Of a DNA stretch of 10,803 bases, positions 6,199 through 10,803 are shown one piece after another. The position numbers were made by a program, and so were the translations under genes. Source of the DNA: an uncultured Oscillospiraceae bacterium (GTDB taxonomy: Bacteria; Bacillota; Clostridia; Oscillospirales; Oscillospiraceae); contig CAKUAM010000069.1 of the NCBI GenBank assembly GCA_934636305.1, positions 1-10,803 on the forward strand, in the 5' to 3' direction. The notes under the pieces were generated by a model. It did not search any database. It worked only from the letters and a program-made list of their open reading frames with translations, and was not told where the DNA came from. The stretch's first letter is position 1, and each line of letters begins with the position of its first letter.

Positions 6199-7292
6199 CC
6201 TGCCGCCACCTTCAAAAAGCATGTTGTGCCAAGCAGCATCATAACTGCTGTGCAGCCGGTCATCGCCAGCAGATAGCCCATGGCCGCAGCCAGGTGCGTC
6301 AGAAGCGCCGCGTGCGCCTTCCCTGCGGTCAGGCCGGCAATGGCTGCTGTGATTTTCATCGTGATATAGCAGATTGCAATTTTCAAAAACGGAACGAGCG
6401 CCATCGCAAGCACCGCCAGAATGCCGAATGTTCCCGCCGTCGCGCGCAGCAGCCGCGCGCTTTGCAATACCGCCTCCGACGCATCGGCTACGATCCCGCC
6501 GACCACGGGAATTGCCGCGGACAGCGTGGATTTTGCCGCATCGACCGCCGCCTCATCCGCGCTGCCGGATAACAGCCCGGTAACTGCCAGATACGCCGTA
6601 AAAACATACATAATCCCCTTCAGAATGGCCGTTATGCTCCATCCGGCCAGCTGCCGCACGCTGCCGAGCCGTGCATCGTCCATCCCGCATTCCAGCGTGG
6701 ACAGCGCAAGAAACGCATAGACAAGCGGAAGGAGCAGCGCGCGGATCGCACTCGTCAGGACACTGAAAAACAGTGTGGAGCCGACGTACAGCACGCTCCC
6801 GCCGGCTGGCGCGCCGGAGGCCGTTGCGGCAGCCGACATGACCGGCAGCAAAAGCTTGGAGTATGCCTCCATTTCATCGAGCATCTGCCCGGCAAGCGAC
6901 GCCATGCTGCGCATGCTGCCGGTAAAAATCAGGCTGATTGCCGCCGCACCGGTCAGCGTCAGCACAGGCAGCGACGTCTGCCCGGGCTGCAGCGGCCGGA
7001 CAAGTGAACAGATGAGCGCCGCGGCCAGCAGCATGGCGCCGGTGCGCACCGCGTCCGGCAGCGCGCTGACAGAAAGCTGCGTTGCCCAGCGGATGATCCG
7101 CAGAATTGCCGTCCCGGCGTCCGTCCGGCTTGCCGGGCTCAGACCCTCCATGGCCTGCTGCGCCTCGTCCGGCAGCCCCTGGGTAAGGCTGTCCACCTGC
7201 AGGATCTGCTGCTCCTGCGCAAAGGCATCCACTGCGCGCGCCGGGACGCTCAGCGCCGCCAGACAGACAGCAAGCAGAACAATCCGGCGCAT
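6195..7292 (-). CDS. spoIIIAE: Stage III sporulation protein AE
   Basis: SpoIIIAE is the large polytopic membrane component of the SpoIIIA channel that connects mother cell and forespore. The 365-residue product begins with a clear signal peptide (MRRIVLLAVCLAALSVPARA, likely cut near residue 20), followed by a hydrophilic stretch to about 60. Multiple hydrophobic segments then follow at about 84-98, 108-125, 146-162, 170-198, 215-240, 285-308, 312-322 and 332-357. The conserved family motif IPVVGGIVADASEAVL lies at 261-276. B. subtilis SpoIIIAE is 399 residues, so this is slightly short but complete. ATG at 7292 follows the spoIIIAD stop after one base and has a strong AGGAGGG. It ends in a 4-nt overlap with spoIIIAF. 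Confidence 0.95.
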   Translation of the reverse strand: MRRIVLLAVCLAALSVPARAVDAFAQEQQILQVDSLTQGLPDEAQQAMEGLSPASRTDAGTAILRIIRWATQLSVSALPDAVRTGAMLLAAALICSLVRPLQPGQTSLPVLTLTGAAAISLIFTGSMRSMASLAGQMLDEMEAYSKLLLPVMSAAATASGAPAGGSVLYVGSTLFFSVLTSAIRALLLPLVYAFLALSTLECGMDDARLGSVRQLAGWSITAILKGIMYVFTAYLAVTGLLSGSADEAAVDAAKSTLSAAIPVVGGIVADASEAVLQSARLLRATAGTFGILAVLAMALVPFLKIAICYITMKITAAIAGLTAGKAHAALLTHLAAAMGYLLAMTGCTAVMMLLGTTCFLKVAAG

Positions 7293-7293
7293 A

Positions 7294-7686
7294 TTACCCT
7301 CCTATCAGTCTCTGCAGCAGCGATACCACCATTTCCAGAAGCGGCAGCGCCAGATAGATGCAGACCAGCCCGGCGCACGTCTCCACAGCCTTGGCAAGGG
7401 CAGCCTGCCCGCTGTCGCGGCAGAGACTGCCGGCCAGCTGCGCCAGAATGCTGATGGCCGCTGTTTTGAGCAGCGGGGAAAATACTGCGCCGGACAGCCC
7501 CGTCAGCTCCTGCAGCCGCTGCAGCAGCTCCAGAACCGGCGACAGCAGCGGCAGAACGGACAGGAGGCACAGCGCGCACCCCAGAATGCACAGGGCCAGC
7601 GTCAGCTCCGGCATCTGCTTTTGCAGAAGCAAACACAGAATACTGCAGATGAGCGCCGCGGCGATGAGCCGCGCTACCGTCTCCAT
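7294..7686 (-). CDS. spoIIIAD: Stage III sporulation protein AD
   Basis: Small polytopic membrane subunit of the SpoIIIA complex, made in the mother cell. The 130-residue protein is almost entirely hydrophobic, with helices at about 5-22, 28-52, 66-88 and 102-125 and a short polar loop LQRLQELTG (55-63). B. subtilis SpoIIIAD is 133 residues. The family is related to SpoIIIAC, and both have been compared with membrane subunits of secretion systems; that comparison is family knowledge. The start ATG shares a base with the spoIIIAC stop (TAATG). No strong RBS is visible, so translation is probably coupled to spoIIIAC. The many leucine and alanine codons raise GC content and create long spurious reading frames on other strands. 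Confidence 0.94.
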   Translation of the reverse strand: METVARLIAAALICSILCLLLQKQMPELTLALCILGCALCLLSVLPLLSPVLELLQRLQELTGLSGAVFSPLLKTAAISILAQLAGSLCRDSGQAALAKAVETCAGLVCIYLALPLLEMVVSLLQRLIGG

Positions 7687-7880
7687 TAAAACTCAAAGAG
7701 CGTTTTGACCATCTCAAACAGCTCTGCAATGCGCTGCACAACGATCATCAGCACAACGACCAGCGCGGCCAGCGACGTCATGGTCGCCTGCTCCTCACGT
7801 CCGGATCGCACCAGCACCTGATTGAGAATGGAAACAATGATCCCAACAGCCGCAATTTTAAAAATCAGATCAATATCCAT
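7686..7880 (-). CDS. spoIIIAC: Stage III sporulation protein AC
   Basis: Tiny membrane subunit of the SpoIIIA channel. The 64-residue product has two membrane helices (about 5-24 and 36-50) joined by the polar, conserved loop VRSGREEQATM (24-34). It ends in an amphipathic segment, IAELFEMVKTLFEF. The IDLIFKIAAVGIIVSILNQV opening and the GREEQA loop are diagnostic for the family. Length is normal (68 in B. subtilis). One base separates the spoIIIAB stop from the ATG, and no strong RBS is seen, so translational coupling is likely. Confidence 0.95.
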   Translation of the reverse strand: MDIDLIFKIAAVGIIVSILNQVLVRSGREEQATMTSLAALVVVLMIVVQRIAELFEMVKTLFEF

Positions 7881-7881
7881 A

Positions 7882-8397
7882 TCAGATCAATATCACCGCC
7901 GCAGCAAGGCCCGTACATATCCCCAGCGTCAGATACGTCCGGCAGCGTGCACGGCCGCCTGTACGCAGCGCGTCAAGCTCTGCCTGCAGCCGCGCCTGTG
8001 CCAGCTCCAATGCCTGCACATTCCCCTCCAGATCGAACCGGCCCAGCTGGTCAAACAGCGCCTGCAGGCTCCGGCATACCGGCGATGGCAGCTGCAGCCC
8101 TCTGGTCTGCGCCAGCGCCATGCGGCAGGCAAAGCCAACCGTGCTGCCGCCGTCTGTCTGCAGTGTCTGCGCCATCTGGGCAAAGAACGCGCCAACCTGT
8201 GCTCCGGCCGAACTGCCAAGCGCGTCAAATACGTCCGGCAGCGGCGTCATGCGGTAGCGCAGCTCCTGCTTTATGTAAATGATGCAATCCAGCAGACTGC
8301 TTGTCTGCAGCTGCTGGCAGCGCACCGTGCGCGCCATGCCGAGCCCTGTCAGGCTCGACGCCGTCACAACCATCATCAGTCCAATCAGCTTCAGCAT
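7882..8397 (-). CDS. spoIIIAB: Stage III sporulation protein AB
   Basis: SpoIIIAB is a membrane-anchored subunit, distantly similar to GspF-type platform proteins of type II secretion, thought to couple the SpoIIIAA ATPase to the SpoIIIA complex. The 171-residue product (same length as the B. subtilis protein) has an N-terminal hydrophobic helix at 1-20, a cytoplasmic helical domain, and a C-terminal membrane helix (about 155-171) that runs to the end. Family features include the LLDCIIYIKQELRYRMTPLPD segment (about 36-56), matching the usual 'I..L.TEI.Y..TPL' pattern. ATG at 8397 overlaps the end of spoIIIAA by 7 nt and has AGAAAGG five bases upstream. Confidence 0.94.
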   Translation of the reverse strand: MLKLIGLMMVVTASSLTGLGMARTVRCQQLQTSSLLDCIIYIKQELRYRMTPLPDVFDALGSSAGAQVGAFFAQMAQTLQTDGGSTVGFACRMALAQTRGLQLPSPVCRSLQALFDQLGRFDLEGNVQALELAQARLQAELDALRTGGRARCRTYLTLGICTGLAAAVILI

Positions 8398-9242
8398 AGG
8401 ATCCTTTCTGCATGAAATGTCCGGCTGCGGTCAAGCAGCAGCGCCTGTTCGAAAATTCCCAGTTTCACGAGCATACGGCAAAGCGGTCTGCGTGTCAGAT
8501 CCGACAGTGTTTCCGCGTGAATCGTTGCCAGCAGCCGTACCCCGCAGCCGTTCACATCCCGGATTGCCAGCAGATCCTCCGGCTGCGTGATCTCATCCAC
8601 AGCAATCCAGTCCGGATTCATGCTGCGCAGCAGCATCAGCATTCCCTCGCCCTTCGGGCAGCCGGAGAGCACGTCCGCGCGTGGCCCAAGATCAAACTGC
8701 GGCACGCCGCCGCGAGCCGCGGCAATCTCCATACGCTCGTCAGCCACGCCCACGCGCTGTCCGCTTTGCGTCAGTGCGCGGATGCAGCTGCGCAGCAGCG
8801 TGGTTTTTCCACTTCCGGGCGCGCCGACCAGCAGACATGAATGCGTCAGATGCGGCAGCAGCTGCTGCGCCGGGATCACGATCTCATGCGGCAGGCGGAT
8901 ATTCAGCGAGGAAATGTCCCGGATTGCTGTTACACGCCCGTCCAGTGTGGCCGTGCCGCCGCAGACACCGATGCGGATGCCGCCCTCCACACTGAAAAAG
9001 CCGCACCGCAGCTGATCCTGCACCGCATACTGCGACTGTGAGGATGCGGTCATCACGATCCTCTGCAGCTGTCCGGCCGTGACGCGGCCCGTGCATGCGG
9101 CAAGCGGCTGCTCTTTGCCGCCAAGCACAATCGACGGTGCCTGTCCGGCACGCAGGCGGATTTCCTCTATCCGCTCCGGGCCGGCAAGACGCACCGCCTG
9201 TCCAAGCTCCGGCGGCAATATCCGCGTCAGTGTCTCCAGCAA
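8391..9242 (-). CDS. spoIIIAA: Stage III sporulation protein AA, secretion-type ATPase
   Basis: SpoIIIAA is the cytoplasmic ATPase of the SpoIIIA complex, related to VirB11/GspE secretion ATPases, and is needed for forespore sigma-G activity. With the start chosen, the product is 283 residues: ILPPEL near the start, EEIRLRAGQ at about 25-33, Walker A GAPGSGKT at 140-147, Walker B with VDEI at 205-208, and ATIHAE with the catalytic-type histidine at about 232. Start choice: the frame stays open to GTG 9326, but that extension has no RBS, little family resemblance, and would contain the proposed sigma-E promoter. TTG at 9242 follows a GGAGG four bases away (close) and gives the expected N-terminus. 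The extended start would give 311 residues, close to the 307 in B. subtilis, so the start is the uncertain part; the identity is not. Confidence 0.92.
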   Translation of the reverse strand: MLETLTRILPPELGQAVRLAGPERIEEIRLRAGQAPSIVLGGKEQPLAACTGRVTAGQLQRIVMTASSQSQYAVQDQLRCGFFSVEGGIRIGVCGGTATLDGRVTAIRDISSLNIRLPHEIVIPAQQLLPHLTHSCLLVGAPGSGKTTLLRSCIRALTQSGQRVGVADERMEIAAARGGVPQFDLGPRADVLSGCPKGEGMLMLLRSMNPDWIAVDEITQPEDLLAIRDVNGCGVRLLATIHAETLSDLTRRPLCRMLVKLGIFEQALLLDRSRTFHAERILC

Positions 9243-9246
9243 CGAT

Positions 9247-9251
9247 CCTCC
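9247..9251 (-). promoter_or_regulatory. Ribosome binding site deciding the spoIIIAA start
   Basis: GGGGGAGG on the minus strand includes a perfect GGAGG core, four bases from the TTG at 9242. The spacing is shorter than ideal, but no other in-frame start nearby has a comparable site. Confidence 0.55.
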
Positions 9252-9267
9252 CCCGCTTTCCACTGCC

Positions 9268-9296
9268 AGTCTATTCTCATCTGCCCGCCGATATGC
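9268..9296 (-). promoter_or_regulatory. Candidate sigma-E promoter of the spoIIIA operon
   Basis: On the minus strand GCATATC (9290-9296) matches 6 of 7 positions of the sigma-E -35 consensus KMATATT. After exactly 14 bases, AATAGACT (9268-9275) matches 6 of 8 positions of the -10 consensus CATACAMT. The predicted start is near 9261, leaving about 19 nt to the TTG of spoIIIAA with the GGAGG inside it. In B. subtilis the spoIIIA operon is transcribed by mother-cell sigma-E, so both position and sequence agree. Confidence 0.65.
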
Positions 9297-9312
9297 CTGC
9301 GCCGCTCCGACC

Positions 9313-9341
9313 TTGACAAACCACACCGTGCATTGTAAAAT
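9313..9341 (+). promoter_or_regulatory. Sigma-A promoter of tRNA-Arg
   Basis: A perfect TTGACA (9313-9318), a 17-base spacer and TAAAAT (9336-9341, 5 of 6) place a start near 9348, about 11 nt before the mature tRNA 5' end. It lies back to back with the candidate sigma-E promoter, only 16 bp between the two -35 boxes. Confidence 0.85.
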
Positions 9342-9358
9342 AAGACCGTTGCAAATCT

Positions 9359-9435
9359 GCCCCCGTAGCTCAGTTGGATAGAGCGGCCGCCTCCTAAGCG
9401 GCAGGCCACTGGTTCGAATCCAGCCGGGGGTGCCA
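9359..9435 (+). tRNA. tRNA-Arg (anticodon CCT)
   Basis: The cloverleaf was folded by hand. Acceptor GCCCCCG pairs with CGGGGGT (first pair G-T); the D arm is GCTC/GAGC; the anticodon stem GCCGC/GCGGC encloses the loop CTCCTAA with anticodon CCT at 9393-9395, reading AGG arginine codons. The variable loop has five bases. The T arm ACTGG-TTCGAAT-CCAGC has one A-C mismatch at its base. The discriminator is G and CCA is encoded (9433-9435). It has its own promoter and terminator, so it is a single-gene unit divergent from spoIIIA. Confidence 0.96.
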
Positions 9436-9438
9436 GTC

Positions 9439-9473
9439 CGCCGCAGGGTGTGATCCCCTGCGGTGCGCTTTTT
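9439..9473 (+). terminator. Intrinsic terminator of tRNA-Arg
   Basis: CCGCAGGG (9441-9448) pairs with CCCTGCGG (9456-9463), extendable by a G-T and a C-G pair to 10 bp, with a seven-base loop. CGC and then five T (9469-9473) follow. It starts four bases after the tRNA CCA end. Confidence 0.8.
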
Positions 9474-9603
9474 ATAAAAATACAGGGCCTGTGCGGCCTT
9501 CCCGGATCTGGCCGACGCTGCGTTTTTAACGGCCCGGGATTTTTATCCTTGTATTATTCAGGAAGATACGATATGCAGGACGAGAACGGCAAACGTTCCG
9601 GCT

Positions 9604-9807
9604 ATGGATGGCAACACGGCCATCCGCCGCAGCCGCCGCGCGAATCATCTGGTTCCGATTTTCGCCATGACAGCCAATACCTTTGTCGGCAACAAGCGCA
9701 GCTGCCGGGAGGCCGGTATGAACGGCTACCTTGCAAAGCCTGTGAGTGTGAAGAACAGCGCAGACGCGCTGGCAATTCTGGACACACCCGAAGCACAGAA
9801 CCATTGA
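9604..9807 (+). pseudogene. Remnant of a response-regulator receiver domain
   Basis: The 67-residue reading frame is the C-terminal half of a REC domain of the kind found in hybrid sensor kinases. It begins MDGNTAIRRSRR (the MDG after the phospho-acceptor loop), then VPIFAMTANTF with the conserved Thr, then CREAGMNGYLAKP with the conserved switch lysine. The first half, including the phosphorylated Asp, is missing. Just upstream, GRYDMQ (around 9561-9578) in another frame recalls the YDLILMDMQMP run, joined by an unrelated 25-base stretch, which suggests internal deletion and frameshift. No RBS precedes 9604. I read it as a decayed gene rather than a working small protein. The flanking bases 9474-9603 hold nothing else I can assign. 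Confidence 0.7.
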
Positions 9808-9810
9808 TAA

Positions 9811-9848
9811 ATGCCCCATTCTGGCCAAGCCAGGATGGGGCATCTTTC
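9811..9848 (+). terminator. Hairpin terminator after the receiver remnant
   Basis: ATGCCCCATTCTGG (9811-9824) pairs with CCAGGATGGGGCAT (9830-9843) over 14 bp with one T-G wobble and a five-base loop, followed by CTTTC. The T-run is short, so efficiency is uncertain. It starts three bases after the stop of the remnant frame, consistent with being the terminator of the former gene, and insulates the next promoter. Confidence 0.65.
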
Positions 9849-9852
9849 ATGG

Positions 9853-9881
9853 TTGAACACATTCTGCCAGCATGCTATACT
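9853..9881 (+). promoter_or_regulatory. Sigma-A promoter of the DUF2148 gene
   Basis: TTGAAC (9853-9858), a 17-base spacer and TATACT (9876-9881) with an upstream TG (TGCTATACT, extended -10). The predicted start is near 9888, giving a leader of about 27 nt that contains AGGAGG at 9900-9905. Confidence 0.8.
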
Positions 9882-9914
9882 GGATACAACAAACAAAACA
9901 GGAGGTTCCGGAAT

Positions 9915-10457
9915 ATGTTTTATTCATCCAGAGATATGGAGCAGCACGCTGTGCTGGACACGGCGGCCAGAATGTGTGCGGCCGCGCGTACCGCGCCCAA
10001 AACGAGAGGCATGGACGGCCTTATCAGCTGCGTTCTGACCGGCGAGGATAAGGACCAGCTGGCCGCGCAGATGCGCAGGCTTGCCGGCGAGCTGGACTAC
10101 GCGTTCTTTGCCCGCGATGCCGACAATGTCGATACGGCGGACGCCGTTGTGCTGCTCGGCATGCAGGAGGTACGGCGCGGGCTGGACAAGGGCTGTCAAT
10201 ACTGTCATTTCGCCGACTGCGGCGACTGCGCAAAAAATGACGGCCTGTGCGCCTGGGACGCGGTGGATATCGGTATTGCTGTCGGCTCCGCGGCAGCCAG
10301 CGCGGCGGACGCGCGTGTAGATAGCCGTATCATGTTCTCCGTCGGCCGTACGGCAAAGGAGATGGGGCTGCTAGGTGAAAAAACAGCACTGGTGCTGGGG
10401 ATCCCGATCAGCGTGAGTGGAAAATCGCCGTTTTTTGACAGAAAACCCAAAAAGTAA
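9915..10457 (+). CDS. DUF2148 ferredoxin-domain protein, function unknown
   Basis: A 180-residue cytoplasmic protein of the DUF2148 family, described as 'containing a ferredoxin domain'; no enzymatic role is established to my knowledge. Family features: AARTAPKTRGMD (23-34), GLISCVLTG (35-43), a central cysteine cluster CQYCHFADCGDC (94-105) with a further Cys at 112, and the C-terminal GKSPFFDR (169-176). Five cysteines at 94, 97, 102, 105 and 112 could bind an iron-sulfur cluster or zinc; which one is inference. C21 and C39 are extra. ATG at 9915 is set by a perfect AGGAGG ten bases upstream and by the promoter at 9853-9881. The frame is open further upstream to 9450, but that extension crosses the terminator and the promoter and is not coding. 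It is a monocistronic unit with no functional partner beside it. Confidence 0.88.
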   Translation: MFYSSRDMEQHAVLDTAARMCAAARTAPKTRGMDGLISCVLTGEDKDQLAAQMRRLAGELDYAFFARDADNVDTADAVVLLGMQEVRRGLDKGCQYCHFADCGDCAKNDGLCAWDAVDIGIAVGSAAASAADARVDSRIMFSVGRTAKEMGLLGEKTALVLGIPISVSGKSPFFDRKPKK

Positions 10458-10488
10458 GCGGATATATCTGTATATCCGCCTATTGGGT
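10445..10488. repeat. Nested inverted repeat at the DUF2148 gene end
   Basis: GCGGATATA (10458-10466) pairs perfectly with TATATCCGC (10471-10479) around TCTG. An outer pair, ACCCAA (10445-10450) with TTGGGT (10483-10488), encloses it. It starts inside the last codons and covers the stop. No T-run follows, so it is a 3'-end structure rather than a classic terminator. Confidence 0.65.
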
Positions 10489-10495
10489 GCGACGA

Positions 10496-10543
10496 TTTTC
10501 AACATTTTCTTTTTTGATTCGTCAAAAAAGAAAATGTTGAGAA
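10496..10543. repeat. Perfect 18-bp inverted repeat with TTCG loop
   Basis: CAACATTTTCTTTTTTGA (10500-10517) is the exact reverse complement of 10522-10539, around a four-base TTCG loop. Four outer pairs with one T-G wobble extend the stem to 10496-10543. The homopurine/homopyrimidine arms make a long A/T-rich stem. It could serve as a transcript end in either direction, but there is no separate U-tract. It belongs to the composite non-coding block that runs to the end of the window. Confidence 0.8.
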
Positions 10544-10702
10544 AAGAAAAAGACGACCGGCGGGATTTCGATTTTCCCCCCGGAGTCTCGTCGGAATCAA
10601 AGCTTACGAAACGAAGCCTTGCGGCGCAAGACTTCTTATTCTGGCGCTTTGTTCCTCCTCTTGCGATGCAGACCGCAGGCTGGGGCTGCATCGCAGAAGC
10701 CG
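10544..10702. other. Non-coding part of the repeat block
   Basis: No credible gene. It contains TTTCCCCCCGGA at 10573-10584, which matches the first 11 bases of the window apart from one extra C. It also contains the short hairpin CTTGC-GGC-GCAAG (10618-10630), and GCGATGCAG (10663-10671) paired with CTGCATCGC (10686-10694) around a 14-base loop. Reading frames through it are translations of the inverted repeats. Confidence 0.55.
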
Positions 10703-10796
10703 CTTCGGTTTTCCAGGATCTTTCCTGCGCGGATCGATAGACCAATGCAAATCCGTACTGCCCAGCAGTTTTTGCTGGCAGTACGGATTTTCTGCA
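10703..10796 (+). repeat. Dispersed repeat, copy 2 (structured, about 94 bp)
   Basis: Ungapped match to 37-130. Its hairpin is the stronger of the two. AAATCCGTACTG (10749-10760) pairs with CAGTACGGATTT (10779-10790), and CCAGCA (10762-10767) with TGCTGG (10773-10778), around GTTTT, with one bulged C. TCTGC follows. It lies about 245 nt 3' of the DUF2148 stop codon, near the window edge. The repeat and the fold are seen directly; the function is unknown. Confidence 0.8.
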
Positions 10797-10803
10797 CCTA
10801 TGA

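Noticed and set aside
6775..7689. Plus-strand open frame of 304 codons opposite spoIIIAE and spoIIIAD
   Set aside because: Shadow of hydrophobic, leucine- and alanine-rich sporulation genes; Ser/Ala/Gln-rich product without recognisable motifs.
9450..9914. N-terminal extension of the DUF2148 frame back to 9450
   Set aside because: The extension crosses a terminator hairpin, the receiver-domain remnant in another frame, the promoter at 9853-9881 and the AGGAGG. The family protein starts at 9915.
10371..10745. Minus-strand open frame of 124 codons at the right end
   Set aside because: It translates the inverted repeats (runs of Phe, Lys and Arg) and overlaps the end of the DUF2148 gene. No RBS; not a credible protein.
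37..10796. Whole window as an excisable element bounded by direct repeats
   Set aside because: The repeats are in direct orientation, but the DNA between is conserved core sporulation and housekeeping genes with no integrase or transposase. The window edges may simply have been cut near two members of a common repeat family.
1..10803. CRISPR array, transposase, phage or toxin-antitoxin genes
   Set aside because: No evenly spaced direct repeats and no protein with such motifs on either strand.

Overview
The window looks like a chromosomal segment of a GC-rich, endospore-forming Clostridia, most likely Oscillospirales (the Ruminococcaceae/Butyricicoccaceae part of the gut Firmicutes). That placement rests on a complete spoIIIA sporulation operon followed directly by asp23, nusB, an M22-family gene, xseA, xseB and ispA, and on the GC-rich coding sequence. 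The species cannot be named from the sequence alone. All protein calls come from reading motifs by eye; no database search was run.

Layout. Positions about 368-9242 form a nearly continuous minus-strand block of 14 genes, read from high to low coordinate. First come spoIIIAA-AB-AC-AD-AE-AF-AG-AH (9242 down to 4608), which encode the mother-cell half of the SpoIIIA-SpoIIQ channel. A candidate sigma-E promoter lies just upstream (9268-9296) and favours a TTG start for spoIIIAA. Next is asp23/gls24 (4504-4121), with its own candidate sigma-A promoter and an intrinsic terminator behind it. The third group is nusB, the M22/TsaD-like paralogue, xseA, xseB and ispA (4040-368). Almost every junction in the block overlaps by 1-13 nt or has a gap of 1-11 nt, so translation is probably coupled throughout.

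Divergent from the spoIIIA promoter on the plus strand is tRNA-Arg(CCT), with a near-consensus sigma-A promoter, encoded CCA and its own terminator. Behind it lies a decayed fragment of a response-regulator receiver domain (9604-9807). A separate plus-strand transcription unit follows, with a good promoter and RBS, encoding a cysteine-rich DUF2148 'ferredoxin-domain' protein (9915-10457).

The two ends of the window are non-coding and related. A repeat of about 94 bp occurs in the same orientation at 37-130 and 10703-10796 and aligns without gaps. Its hairpin is kept by compensatory and wobble changes. At the right end it is preceded by further strong inverted repeats, including a perfect 18-bp hairpin with a TTCG loop. 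This looks like a modular dispersed repeat family placed at the 3' ends of transcription units and is the least explained feature here. The protein-coding content is otherwise conserved sporulation and housekeeping machinery; I see no CRISPR array, transposase, phage gene or defence system.
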